DNA of 64,000 nucleotides from Lacticaseibacillus saniviri JCM 17471 = DSM 24301 (lineage in GTDB: Bacteria; Bacillota; Bacilli; Lactobacillales; Lactobacillaceae): the NCBI RefSeq assembly GCF_001311785.1, contig NZ_BBBX01000019.1, positions 1-64,000 of the forward strand. The letters are read 5' to 3'. Both the position numbers and the translations under genes were made by a program. The notes beneath the pieces were generated by a model that was not told where the DNA came from, ran no database searches, and worked only from the letters and a program-made list of their open reading frames with translations. Below are positions 54,915 to 64,000 of this stretch, piece after piece (position 1 is the stretch's first letter; the number at the start of each line of letters is the position of its first letter).

Positions 54915-57007
54915 CTAATGGTGCTTCTGATAAGCATCGAATGCACGTGCCACTTCATGTAGCTCACCAGTGACAGCCTCGCCGCCAAAACGACTCGCTT
55001 CATATTGTCGCGTTGCTTGGCTGAAAGTCCCATCCAGTTGCAACGTCTCATCCACGCGTTTCGCGTACGCCAGCAGCGTTTCACCCTTTTGACGTGTCCA
55101 CTGGCGATTCAGTAGCCACAATAACTGGCGGTAGCGCTGCTCATAATTTGTGCGCGTCACATGCTTGCTGAGAAACAGGGCGACGAGACCCAGCCATCGC
55201 TGTTGTAACCACCACAGGAACGTGATGCCAACCACAATCGGTACCAGCCACCACCAACCGCTGATGTCACTGGTCTGTTGGGCCTTAGTTGTGCGCGATG
55301 ATGAGCTGGTACTCGACTGACTCGATGAAGCCTGTGAGCGACTTGATGACGTGCTCGAAGACGACTGTTGGCTCTGGCTGCTGGCCGTTGGCGGTGTCGT
55401 TGATTTGGTTGGGCTCGACGGGTTACTGAAACCAGGTGTCGGCTCAAATGGCAACCAGCCAAATCCTGGGAAGTACACCTCAGGCCACGAGTGCGCATCC
55501 GCATTGCTCAGGGTGTAAACATCGGTGCCGTCGCCGTTCACCTTGGTGACTGAGCCGGTGTTATAGCCTTTCGCCCAGCGTGCTGGAATACCAACCGACC
55601 GCAATAACACGACCATGGCAGACGAGAAATTATCACAATAACCAACCCGTGAATCAAACAAAAATAATCCACGTAATCGCGATTCTTCGGTGTCACCTTG
55701 GCATCGACCTTTGAATAAGTCAGCTGTGGTGCCGAATTGAGATAGGTTTCAACGGCTTTCACTTTTTGATAATAGGTTGGTTGCGTCGCCGTCAATCGCG
55801 TTGCCAAGCGCTTAATCCGCGCTGGCAATTTGGGTAGTTGAATCTGACTCGCTGTCGGCTTGGGCGCTGAAACGGCCGCTAGCTGTGTAACCGTCGCCTT
55901 CTTTGCGCTCGCCTGTAAAGATATGCGTGTTGGCGTGCGGCCTCGCGTCACCATCAAGCGCGCTTCTTGCACGTTATAGCGCAGGCGTTCGAGTGATTGC
56001 GGTTGTGTCTGCGTCAATTGAACCCGACCGTATGGCAGGACCACATAAGTATTATCGGCTGCCTGTCGCATTGTGATTGTTTCGGCCTTCTGATAGGTCG
56101 TGTCCGCATCCGTGATTGGTGCTGTCGCCTCAACGGGCATCTCTTGCTGCCGTGCGCTCTGCCAACCAGTACCGGTATACACGCTTTTGACCTCCGCCCG
56201 AAAATAATGCGGTGTCTTCTGCGTCACCGTTACAACCGGGGTCGGATCGTCATAGACAGGCCCACCCAGCACGCGATCATTCTCGCTGAGACCAGTGCGC
56301 ATATTTTGCCGCGCATAAGCACTGATGGCTTGATAAAAGCCACGGTCATTCAACCAGTTGCGCAGCGACACGGTTTGATCCACTAGCGCATTATTGAGTG
56401 AGGCCACATTTTGGTTCAGGACTGTGATACCTGCGACCAAGACTGTTGTGACAATTAACCAACGCAATAAGCGTCGCGGTTGTTCAGCGTAACGATGTAA
56501 GCCTAAGAATGCCAAGCCCACCGCGCCCATCTGCGCAAAAACGAGCAACAAATCATTGCCATTAAAAACATGCACCGCGAGCAAATAACTGAATACCACA
56601 ATCCAGGCAATCAGATAGTGATCCAATCCAATGATGAGCACCGCAAGAAACGCAATCACGATAAATACCAGCGGCACACTCACAATCTGTGGCACAGAAA
56701 GGCCACCGACCAACAGAAACTGACGCAAGGCCGTGAAGAAGCGTTCCCAGAAAGTCCATAACCAACCGGCACTGGGAAATAACCACCACAGCCAGCCCAA
56801 GGTGTTGCCAACAAGGACCACAACGCCTAGAGGCCACCAGCGCGGCTTCAATGCGAATAGCATGCCTGATGCCACCGCAATGAGACTATAAGCCACAAGC
56901 ACCCACGGCTGAGCGAGATGATTAATCTGTAGGAACGGCCCTGCCGCAATCGCACACAGCCACAACATTAAGAGACTCTTGTAGCTGACCAATATCAATT
57001 TTTTCAT
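54915..57007 (-). CDS. Transglutaminase-like membrane protein (TgpA/DUF3488 type; one frameshift)
   Basis: 697 aa after restoring one T near 55662. Six N-terminal membrane segments (1-200) are followed by an extracytoplasmic region with a transglutaminase-like papain fold: nucleophile in VGYCDNFSSAMVVLLRSVGIPAR, His in NADAHSWPEVYFPGFGWLPFEPTPG with the catalytic Asp/Glu region nearby. Then come a Ser/Thr-rich linker (Ser-run), one more membrane helix and a cytoplasmic DUF4129-like tail. ATG 57007 overlaps the DUF58 stop by four bases. Bacterial relatives are of unknown wall or envelope function. Confidence 0.88.
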
Positions 57008-57934
57008 GTGCGCGCCTCCGTGACGACCACTTCCTGATCAACGATACGGGCCACCAGAAGCGTTTGGTCATCCGTACTGTCCCAATCCAATGGTGCGAGC
57101 GCGACAAGGACGCGGCCGGTCATCGGCTGCGGCAGCGCAGCGAGTGTCTCATCTGGCGTTAAGCGTGCCAAATCAGCCTGTGTCGGCGTTTGATTGAGGG
57201 TGGCACCAAGTAACCAGACCGTCTTTTGTTGTGCTAATAGGGCTGAAAAAATGGCAATACGCGCCTCATAGGTGGCATCCGTTTGGTTGATCAGAACAAA
57301 AATCGGATTGGGTAACTGTGACTGATCGAATTCCCGCACAATGAGTTGTTGCTGGCGAGCGCTTTGGTGCCAATCAATCAGGCCGACCTCGTCACCGATT
57401 TGATACGGATGAAAATCGCGAATCTGAAAATCATTTGGCCAAAACGCATCTGTATTCGCGTTTCTAAGGCGTCTTGTAGCACGCGTGCACCGTACTCATC
57501 CGGTTTTGGCAGCACCAAGAGTGGCGTTTGCAATCGCAGCGGAGCCTGTTTGCGCAACACACCCAAGCCGTCGCCAGCAAACCAGCGACTCGCCACATCT
57601 TGATATTCCCCGCGTGCTAACGCTAAAGGTAATTGAATCTGGCGATGGCCTAAGAATGTGCCCTGCCACAAGATGGTATCTGCGTGCACGACGCTGAGGT
57701 TCACCCACCAGCCACCGCGCGCATCGAGCGTTACCGGTGCGCCGCTGAGCGCAGGACCGCTCGGCGTCACTTGCAAAAGTCGTAAGGGCGCGATTAACAG
57801 CAGGACACTGGCTAGTAGCAGTAACAAACATAGATTCGTCATTAACCAGCTCGCGGGGGGTATTAAAGATGGGCCCAATCATCGCCAAAGTCCCAACAAA
57901 AATAGCACGGCGAGTGCATTTTTAGGCGATACAT
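57004..57934 (-). CDS. DUF58 (vWA-like) protein (four indels)
   Basis: 310 aa after correction. Two membrane helices at the N-terminus (VLFLLG...; LCLLLLLASVLLLIAPL), then a beta-rich domain and the DUF58 core, with DFQIRDFHPYQIGDEVGLIDWHQSARQQQLIVREFD near residue 190 (family motif R-x-Y-x-x-G-D in decayed form). ATG 57934 is preceded by GAGGAGG. Breaks near 57918 (A lost), 57880 (G lost), 57855 (C gained) and 57455 (A lost) destroy the raw frame; together they restore it. Always paired with MoxR ATPases; here between moxR and the transglutaminase gene. Confidence 0.85.
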
Positions 57935-57954
57935 CTCATCCCTCCTCACGTCGC

Positions 57955-58876
57955 TTAATCGGGTAACGTTATCTGTTGCAGAATCATTTCGAGTTGTGCC
58001 GTGGCCGTTAACTCCGATCCTGGCATCATCAATAAGCGATGCGCGAAGACCGGCGTAACCAGTGTTTGCACATCTTCTGGCGTGACAAATTGGCGCCCAT
58101 CGATGAGCGCATAGGCCTTAGCCGCAGCCATCAGCGCCAGCCCACCCCGAGGTGAAATGCCGAGACGCACAGATGCGGCATCTCTTGTCGCTTGCACGAG
58201 ATTGAGGACATACTCCGCCACCTTCGGATCGGCCTTAACTGCCTTCACCTGTTGTTTGAGTGCTTGCAATTGTTGACCATTCAACACGGTATCAATCGCT
58301 AAGTCGCGGTGCTCCCCCATCAATAGCGCTAATTCGGCCGCTTGATCGGGATAACCCAAGTGCAATCGCATCAAAAACCGATCCAGCTGGGCTTCGGGCA
58401 ACGGATAAGTACCGGCAAACTCGCTGGCATTTTGGGTCGCCAGCACAAAGAAGTTCGGGTCGAGGTCAAACGTGGTCCCATCTAATGTGATGCGGCGTTC
58501 GCCCATGGCCTCAAGTAACGCCGCCTGAGTGCGGGGTGTGGCCCGATTAATTTCATCCGCCAGTACAATTGGCGTGAACAGCGGTCCTTTGCGAAACTCA
58601 AACTGGGCGGTTTTTTGATTAAAAATCGCGCCCCCTAAAATATCGCTGGGTAGCAAATCCGGCGTAAATTGAATGCGCCTGAAATTCAAATCCAATGTCT
58701 TAGCTAATGCCTCGACCAGCGTCGTTTTTCCCGACACCAGGTACATCTTCGAATAATACGTGCCCGCCTGCTAACATCGCAGTCAGGGTCAATCGCACAA
58801 CCTGATCGTGTCCCACCACCGCGCGTCGGACTTGTTCGGTCACATGGGTGATTACATCACGGATATCTTCAGCCAT
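57955..58876 (-). CDS. MoxR-family AAA+ ATPase (one frameshift)
   Basis: 306 aa after removing one A near 58727. Walker A is then EDVPGVGKTTLVEALA; Walker B LADEINRATPRTQAALLEAMGE; sensor 1 FVLATQNASEFAGTYPLPEAQLDRFLMR; sensor 2 near LGISPRGGLALMAAAKAYA. ATG 58876 (MAEDIRDVITHVTEQVRRAVVGHD). MoxR proteins act as chaperones in maturing vWA partners such as DUF58 proteins, here the next gene 21 bp downstream. First gene of a four-gene operon. Confidence 0.92.
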
Positions 58877-58999
58877 ATTAACGCCCCCTATTTACAGTCA
58901 TTATTCGAAATTTTGTGCTAAAAAGCAAGACGAACCGCTTTTGATGCAAAAATACCCGCTGCTCTTGTATACTAAACCTAAGAATGAGGGGGAATTGAT

Positions 59000-59371
59000 A
59001 TGCTCAAAGAGTTTCGTGAATTTATTATGCGCGGGAACGTGCTCGATTTAGCTGTTGGTGTCATTATTGGGGGCGCGTTCACTGCGGTTGTCGGCTCACT
59101 GACCAAGAATCTGATTAATCCGATTCTGGCGCTGTTTGTTGGGAAGACAAATCTCGATGGTTTAACCTTTACCATCCTTTCTGCACAATTCAAAATTGGG
59201 GCGTTTCTCAACGATGTGATTAACTTCCTGATTGTGGCTTTTGTGGTCTTCTTGATCGTCAAGGCCGTCAATCGGATTCTGCCGAAGAAACAGGCTGAAG
59301 AGGAAGCGGCGGAACCAAGCACTGAGGAACAATTGCTGACTGAAATCCGCGACTTATTAAAAGAAAAGTAG
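59000..59371 (+). CDS. mscL: Large-conductance mechanosensitive channel MscL
   Basis: 123 aa, pentameric osmotic safety valve. [34 protein letters not shown] holds the N-terminal amphipathic helix and pore helix TM1; TM2 is [23 protein letters not shown]; the C-terminal bundle is Glu-rich. ATG 59000 has GAGGGGG upstream. Stop TAG is at once the start of a type A repeat. The frame is intact. Confidence 0.95.
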   Translation: MLKEFREFIMRGNVLDLAVGVIIGGAFTAVVGSLTKNLINPILALFVGKTNLDGLTFTILSAQFKIGAFLNDVINFLIVAFVVFLIVKAVNRILPKKQAEEEAAEPSTEEQLLTEIRDLLKEK

Positions 59372-59487
59372 AGCGCGACAAGCCCCGTTTAGCAATCGAG
59401 TACTAACGGACTTTGAGCAACATGGCGGGTTTTGCCATGGCGAGAAGTGAGTTAGACGGAGATTGTTGGGACTTGGAACGCGTTTAG
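59369..59487 (+). repeat. Palindromic repeat type A, copy 6
   Basis: TAGAGCGCGACAAGCCCCG to GGGACTTGGAACGCGTTTA, beginning in the mscL stop codon. Then TAGAGCGTGACAAAAGGC starts a partial element, and 59548-59615 (TTGGCACGC...CATAACGTG...GCGCGGG) is a decayed type C fragment. Confidence 0.82.
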
Positions 59488-59704
59488 AGCGTGACAAAAG
59501 GCGGTCAATTGCAGCTGATGCAGTGGCCGCTATTTTGTGGGCAAATTGTGTTGGCACGCTGTTTGTCATAACGTGTTTGAGCACGCATTTGCACACTTCC
59601 CAGTCTGTGCGCGGGATTAAGATTTGCTGATGTCCTTCCAAGGTCTGACGACAAATGCTCGACAAATAGTATGCTGGTAAAAAGATTGAGGAAGGAAGAT
59701 TACC

Positions 59705-60467
59705 ATGGCGCACCATCGCGGGCTGGCATGGCTGATTTTCATTGGCGGTGCAACTTTTTAATTGCCAGTGATCACAGCCCAGTCCCAGCACCTCAGCGAC
59801 TCCAGATTCAAACCGAGTTGCGTGAAACTGTTGATATCGCAAAGAACAAATTCGATCAATTCGTCGCTAACAGTCAAACTCAACCCAAAGTTGAAGTCAC
59901 CCAACAGGCTCAGCCAAAAGTTAACGTGACCCAACAAGAAGCCGCGGCTAATCGCACACAATCAAGACAGGCAGACACCGGGCAAGCAACCCCTATTGTC
60001 TCAATCGTCCAAGATGTGTCCCTGCGCCGCACCTACTATTACACATTCGCCGCAAACGACTCACAAGCCGTACGCAATGTCTTCGCCCACGCGGTAGATG
60101 TCTATAACGCAACCGGCCTCGTCAATCTGATTCCCGGCAAGGCACAAGTACGCAAAATCAAATTAAGTTCTCGACTTATCACAAACAAATGCCCGCCAGT
60201 CAACGCGACGCCCTCGAGTTGGGCCAAGGTGGGCCCGAGATTATCAGTCACGTGTGGGGTGGCACGGCCATCAACCACGCGACTGCTAGTCTTAACGTGA
60301 CTTATTCAGAATCCATTGCCCAATCGGTTGCCATTCACGAGTTAGGCCACGCATTGGGGCTCGATCACAGTACCAATGCCGCCTCCGTGATGTATCCCGT
60401 CGATCAAGGCAAAACTGCCCTATCGGCTGAAGACATCGCCGCGCTCAAGCAGATTTATGAAGTCTAG
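59705..60467 (+). CDS. Matrixin-like (M10) zinc metalloprotease, secreted or anchored (two frameshifts)
   Basis: 254 aa after correction. ATG 59705 with AGGAAG upstream; residues 5-22 are an N-terminal signal or anchor (LAWLIFIGGATFLIAS). A Gln/Asn-rich linker contains near-duplicate motifs QPKVEVTQQ and QPKVNVTQQ. The C-terminal catalytic domain has HELGHALGLDHS (HExxHxxGxxH zinc motif) and the Met-turn SVMYP. Breaks near 59757 (TTTTT for TTTTTT) and 60165. Lactobacillar matrixin-like proteins are poorly characterised; the substrate is unknown. Confidence 0.85.
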
Positions 60468-60472
60468 AACAT

Positions 60473-60519
60473 AAAAAAGAGGAACAACGCCAAAATTATG
60501 ACGTTGTTCCTCTTTTATT
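60473..60519. terminator. Bidirectional terminator, matrixin-like gene / prs
   Basis: AAAAGAGGAACAACG / CGTTGTTCCTCTTTT around an AT-rich loop. Confidence 0.93.
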
Positions 60520-60543
60520 GTCCAAACATAATCGCTATGTAGC

Positions 60544-61518
60544 CTACTTCTTAAACCGGTTTTCAAACAGTGGGGATACAGGCTTGTTTTCTTGAATCCG
60601 TGTAATCGCACGACCTAATAATGGGCCAACGGAAACAATTTGCAGCTTGTCCATCTGTTTGTCTTCTGGCAATTGAATGGAGTCTGTGACAACCACTTGC
60701 TTGATCACTGAGTTGGTCAAGCGTTCAACAGCTGGACCAGAGAAGATGGCGTGCGTTGCGGCAACAACCACTTCAGTTGCGCCTGCTTCTTTGAGTGCAG
60801 CAGAGGCCAACGTGATGGTCCCAGCCGTATCAATCATGTCATCAATGATGATTGCGCGCTTGCCATCAACCTTACCCACGATGTTCATCACTTCAGCCAC
60901 ATTTGGCCGAGGACGACGCTTATCGATAATAGCGATTGGTGCCTTCAAGAATTCAGCTAACTTACGTGCACGAGTGACACCACCATGATCGGGAGACACA
61001 ACAACCGTGTCTTCGCCGGCATAGCCATTACTCAAGAAGTAGTCCGCTAACAGTGGCGCACCCATCAAGTGGTCCACTGGAATATCGAAGAAACCTTGAA
61101 TCTGAGCAGCGTGCAAGTCTAATGCCAACACGCGGTCAGCACCAGCGCGTTCTAACATGTTCGCAACCAACTTGGCCGTAATTGGTTCGCGTGAACGGGC
61201 CTTCCGATCTTGCCGAGCATACCCATAATAAGGGATAACAACACTGATTGTGTGTGCGGATGCGCGACGCAATGCGTCAATCATAATCAACAATTCCATC
61301 AGATTGTCATTGACTGGGTTAGAGGTTGACTGCACCAGGTAGATGTCGTCGCCCCGAATACTTTCTTCAATGTTAATCTGAATTTCACCATCACTAAATC
61401 GCTTGACAGATGACTTACCTAACTCAACACCCACCTCGGCGGCAATCTTTTCAGCAAGTGGCTTGTTTGAGTTCAACGCAAAAATCTTCAATTTAGGATC
61501 AGAGTAATGATCTGGCAT
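60544..61518 (-). CDS. prs: Ribose-phosphate pyrophosphokinase
   Basis: Makes PRPP from ribose-5-phosphate and ATP. 324 aa. [74 protein letters not shown], and the PRPP loop [16 protein letters not shown] 61518 with GGAGG upstream. Conserved glmU-prs order. The frame is intact. Confidence 0.97.
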   Translation of the reverse strand: MPDHYSDPKLKIFALNSNKPLAEKIAAEVGVELGKSSVKRFSDGEIQINIEESIRGDDIYLVQSTSNPVNDNLMELLIMIDALRRASAHTISVVIPYYGYARQDRKARSREPITAKLVANMLERAGADRVLALDLHAAQIQGFFDIPVDHLMGAPLLADYFLSNGYAGEDTVVVSPDHGGVTRARKLAEFLKAPIAIIDKRRPRPNVAEVMNIVGKVDGKRAIIIDDMIDTAGTITLASAALKEAGATEVVVAATHAIFSGPAVERLTNSVIKQVVVTDSIQLPEDKQMDKLQIVSVGPLLGRAITRIQENKPVSPLFENRFKK

Positions 61519-61576
61519 GGTATCCTCCGTTTAAAAAATTTTCATACATACTACTAAAAAGCATAACGAAAACACA

Positions 61577-61612
61577 GAAAAAAGCAAGCTGGATTTCCAA
61601 CTTGCTCATCTT
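61577..61612 (-). terminator. Terminator between glmU and prs
   Basis: On the minus strand, AGCAAGTTGGAAATCCAGCTTGCT followed by TTTTTT (stem AGCAAG-TGGA / TCCA-CTTGCT; plus-strand A run at 61578-61583). Confidence 0.85.
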
Positions 61613-61693
61613 TTCTTAACGTGCACCGCATCGGTATCTCTTTTAGTCCTCAAATACTATCCTGGAGCGTGATTCGGATAACATTATCAAGAA

Positions 61694-63096
61694 TTATTTG
61701 GAAGATTCGTTCCATTCATCGCTCTTGCTCAGTGGCAGGCGATTCCAGAAGTCCAACTTATTGGTCTGACGTTCGCGGGCAATGGCCATCGCGTGGAATG
61801 GCACATCCGCGGTGATGGTTGATCCAGCAGCCACGAAGCTGTGATCACTGATTTTGACAGGTGCCACAATATTTGCATTGCTACCGATAAAGCTGTGGTC
61901 ACCCACTTCACTCTGCCACTTTTGAACTCCATCATAGTTGACGAACACGACGCCACAACCGACATTGATGTCAGTGCCCAATGTTGCGTCCCCGACATAA
62001 GTCAGGTGGCCAACCTTGGTGCGATCACCAATTGTCGCATTCTTGATTTCGACGAAGTTACCGATATGAGTTTCTTCACCGATATTAGAATTTGGCCGTA
62101 AGTGGGCATTAGGACCCGCATTACTACCACGATGCATGATGGAATGTTCAATTGTTGACTGGTGATTGTTACCTGATCTTCAATAGTGGCATCCACTAAG
62201 ACGGAATGTGCACCGATGACACAGTCTTCACCGATAACCGTGTTGCCCTTTAAGTAAACGCCCGGTTCAACAATGGTGTCAGCACCGATTTTGACGTCAA
62301 CATCGATATAAGTATTTTCAGGATCAATCAAGGTAACCCCGTTTTGCATGTGGGTGCGATTGATGCGTTGTTGCATCACCTTGGTGGCAGCGGCGAGCGC
62401 TACCCGATCGTTTACCCCCATAGATTCATCGAAGTGTTTCATCCGGTAAGCAGCCACAACATCGCCGCGACGCTTCAAAATTTCGATGACATCGGTTAAG
62501 TAATATTCACCTTGTGCGTTATCGTTAGTCACTTCATGCAGCGCGCTGAACAGTGACTTGTTATCAAAACAGTAAACACCGGTATTGATTTCGTTTACCG
62601 CTGCTTCTTCATGTGTCGTGTCTTTTTGTTCCACAATCTTTTGAACGGTACCCAAGTCATTGCGGATGATGCGACCATAACCAGTAGGATCTGGTGCTGT
62701 GGCGGTCAGAATGGTTGCCTTGGCACCCTTGTCTTTGTGGTAGGCGAATAATTTCTCAAAGGTTTCAGCCGTCAGTAATGGCGTGTCCCCATTCGCAATC
62801 AGTGTCATACCGTCCTTGTCGCCGAGCAATGCTTCAGCTTGTAAGACCGCGTGACCTGTCCCCAACTGCTCTTCTTGAATGACAAATTCGCTGCGATTGC
62901 CCAGTGTTTCTTCAACTGCTTCGGCACCGTGGCCAACAACAGTCACAACTTCATCTGGGTGTGTCAATTCAACTTGTGATAACACGTGATCAACCATTGG
63001 CTTACCGGCTACTTCGTGCAGCACCTTGTATAGCTTGGACTTCATCCGTGTACCCTTACCAGCTGCTAAAATAATTGTATATTTTCCAGACATCAT
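61694..63096 (-). CDS. glmU: Bifunctional GlmU: GlcN-1-P acetyltransferase / UDP-GlcNAc pyrophosphorylase (one frameshift)
   Basis: Makes UDP-GlcNAc for wall synthesis. 467 aa after correction. N-terminal uridylyltransferase: [49 protein letters not shown]-terminal left-handed beta-helix of hexapeptide repeats ([65 protein letters not shown]). The break near 62160 is one T short. Both ATG 63096 and ATG 63093 are usable with GGAG upstream. Confidence 0.94.
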
Positions 63097-63184
63097 TTAG
63101 ACTCCGTTTCGTTTTAAAGTTACCCACTTATCATATCCCAGTCACTACCGCCTGACAACTAACAAACGGGACTATACCAATGAT

Positions 63185-63284
63185 TAGAGCGCGAATTCAC
63201 ACGTTTTTGGCTGCGAGTACTAATTGCCTCCACAAAAAACGGTCCAACCAAGCCACTGCGCTTAGTTGAGCCGTCTTTCATCAT
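63185..63284 (-). terminator. Repeat fragment plus terminator after the VanZ-RDD gene
   Basis: 63185-63230 is a type B fragment (TTAGAGCGCGAATTCACACG...GAGTACTAATT). 63232-63284 is a terminator: AAAAAACGGTCCAACCAAGC / GCTTAGTTGAGCCGTCTTT, the T tract on the minus strand coming from the A run. Confidence 0.7.
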
Positions 63285-63293
63285 CAAATGACA

Positions 63294-64000
63294 TTAAGGT
63301 TTACTTTTATCTGCTGAATCATCACCGTCAATGGCGACCGTGCTCACCTGTTTTGTTTTGGCCCACACATCATAGAAAAAGCGCCCATGACGAGTCATGA
63401 TTTCCCAGACAATGTTGACCACAAAATAGATGGTGGCGATACCCGAGCCAATCAACAAGACATAAGTGAGATCGCTTTGATGCCAATCGCTCATCACTAA
63501 AACAAGCTGATTGTTGAATACCCAAGTGATGGGAAACGCAACGCCGTACAACAAGAACTCTCGCCATAACAAGCGCCAAAATCCAATCGGTTGGCCATCG
63601 ACTTTAACGATTCGAATTTTGACTAACCGCTTGCCGATTGTTTGGCCAGCGTTGAAGTATGGTATCAAAACAAAGAGAAAGAGCGTTGAGACAATGTAGC
63701 CAAACTGCCAGCTCGATCCAAATCGCGCATCGCCAAACAAAAAGGCGATGAATGCAATTGCAGCGCCAACAATGACGCCCATCACGACATAATCGACCAA
63801 AAAGGCAACGAAGCGACGCGGCCAAGTGACACGCGTCCCCAAGGCCACACTCTCTTTATCCATCGCATCCCGTGAAGGAAAAGCACGCATCAGCGCCGGT
63901 GCGATGAGCCCGCCAATCAAGCCGCCCGTCGTATTGAGAATCAGATCATCAACATCGAATAACCGGTACGGCCGTGGATAGTAGCCGTATAAGCCAGACA
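63294..64000 (-). CDS. VanZ-like / RDD-domain fusion membrane protein (partial, runs off right edge)
   Basis: At least 235 aa of an open frame continuing past 64000. The part at the edge (YPRPYRLFDVDDLILNTTGGLIGG) is the conserved C-terminal end of VanZ-family proteins. After a short linker comes an RDD domain: WPRRFVAFLVDYVVMGVIVGAAIAF, GQTIGKRLVKIRIVKVDGQPIGFWRLLWREFLLY, and two more membrane segments, then a charged tail. VanZ-type proteins lower binding of teicoplanin-class and related antibiotics in some bacteria; RDD proteins are often transporters or regulators. Function of the fusion is unknown. Confidence 0.8.
   Translation of the reverse strand, partial: SGLYGYYPRPYRLFDVDDLILNTTGGLIGGLIAPALMRAFPSRDAMDKESVALGTRVTWPRRFVAFLVDYVVMGVIVGAAIAFIAFLFGDARFGSSWQFGYIVSTLFLFVLIPYFNAGQTIGKRLVKIRIVKVDGQPIGFWRLLWREFLLYGVAFPITWVFNNQLVLVMSDWHQSDLTYVLLIGSGIATIYFVVNIVWEIMTRHGRFFYDVWAKTKQVSTVAIDGDDSADKSKP

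Overview
The window is a chromosomal stretch from a low-to-middle GC Gram-positive of the family Lactobacillaceae. This rests on the gene order lysS-dus / hslO-ftsH-hpt-tilS-S1-divIC-S4-flippase-mfd-pth / ldh, on an L-lactate dehydrogenase that closely resembles my memory of the Lacticaseibacillus casei-group enzyme, on two KxYKxGKxW-type signal peptides, and on a full nickel-pincer lactate racemase (lar) locus as known from Lactiplantibacillus plantarum. A Lacticaseibacillus or Schleiferilactobacillus relative is my best guess; no species claim is made.

Layout. 0.4-3.1 kb: large secreted lectin-like surface protein. 3.4-19.3 kb: leftward housekeeping genes (lysS, dus, hslO, ftsH, hpt, tilS, S1-domain protein, divIC, rqcP-like, flippase, mfd, pth). 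19.7-23.1 kb: rightward ldh, L,D-transpeptidase, CBS-domain protein. 23.3-26.0 kb: leftward acpS-alr-mazE-mazF and a queT gene with a preQ1-I riboswitch. 26.4-29.6 kb: cshA and murF. 29.7-34.0 kb: unknown gene, SMI1/KNR4 protein, MFS exporter, YjdF-like membrane protein, unknown gene. 34.3-43.2 kb: lar locus, with larR-larMN-larQ-larO (regulator and nickel ECF transporter) leftward and larA-larB-larC-larD-orf-larE rightward. 43.4-49.5 kb: second surface protein, rpmE2, murA, pyrG with a CTP-sensing leader, rpoE, DUF1934. 49.6-54.2 kb: lipoate ligase-like, HD hydrolase, HAD phosphatase, Nudix, YdcF-like. 54.7-58.9 kb: moxR-DUF58-transglutaminase-small membrane protein operon. 59.0-64.0 kb: mscL, matrixin-like protease, prs, glmU, VanZ-RDD protein running off the right end.

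Two things cut across the map. First, 23 genes, most of them essential, carry about 38 single-base indels, mainly losses within homopolymers. Restoring them gives lengths divisible by three and family-typical proteins, so they look like sequencing errors. I annotate such genes as whole CDSs and give the shift positions. Second, intergenic regions are littered with 75-130 bp palindromes that share the ends TAGAGCGYGA...CGCGTTTA, sit directly on stop codons and join into composite arrays. They look like a MITE-like (non-autonomous) repeat superfamily and are the most interesting structure here.

How the genes work together: Ldh makes L-lactate; Lar converts part to D-lactate using the nickel-pincer cofactor built by LarB, LarC and LarE, with nickel supplied by LarMNQO and LarD as lactate channel. 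Alr, MurF, MurA, GlmU, the L,D-transpeptidase and the flippase all serve cell-wall synthesis. PyrG, Prs, Hpt and QueT serve nucleotide and modified-base supply. No rRNA, tRNA, CRISPR array, prophage or complete insertion sequence was recognised.
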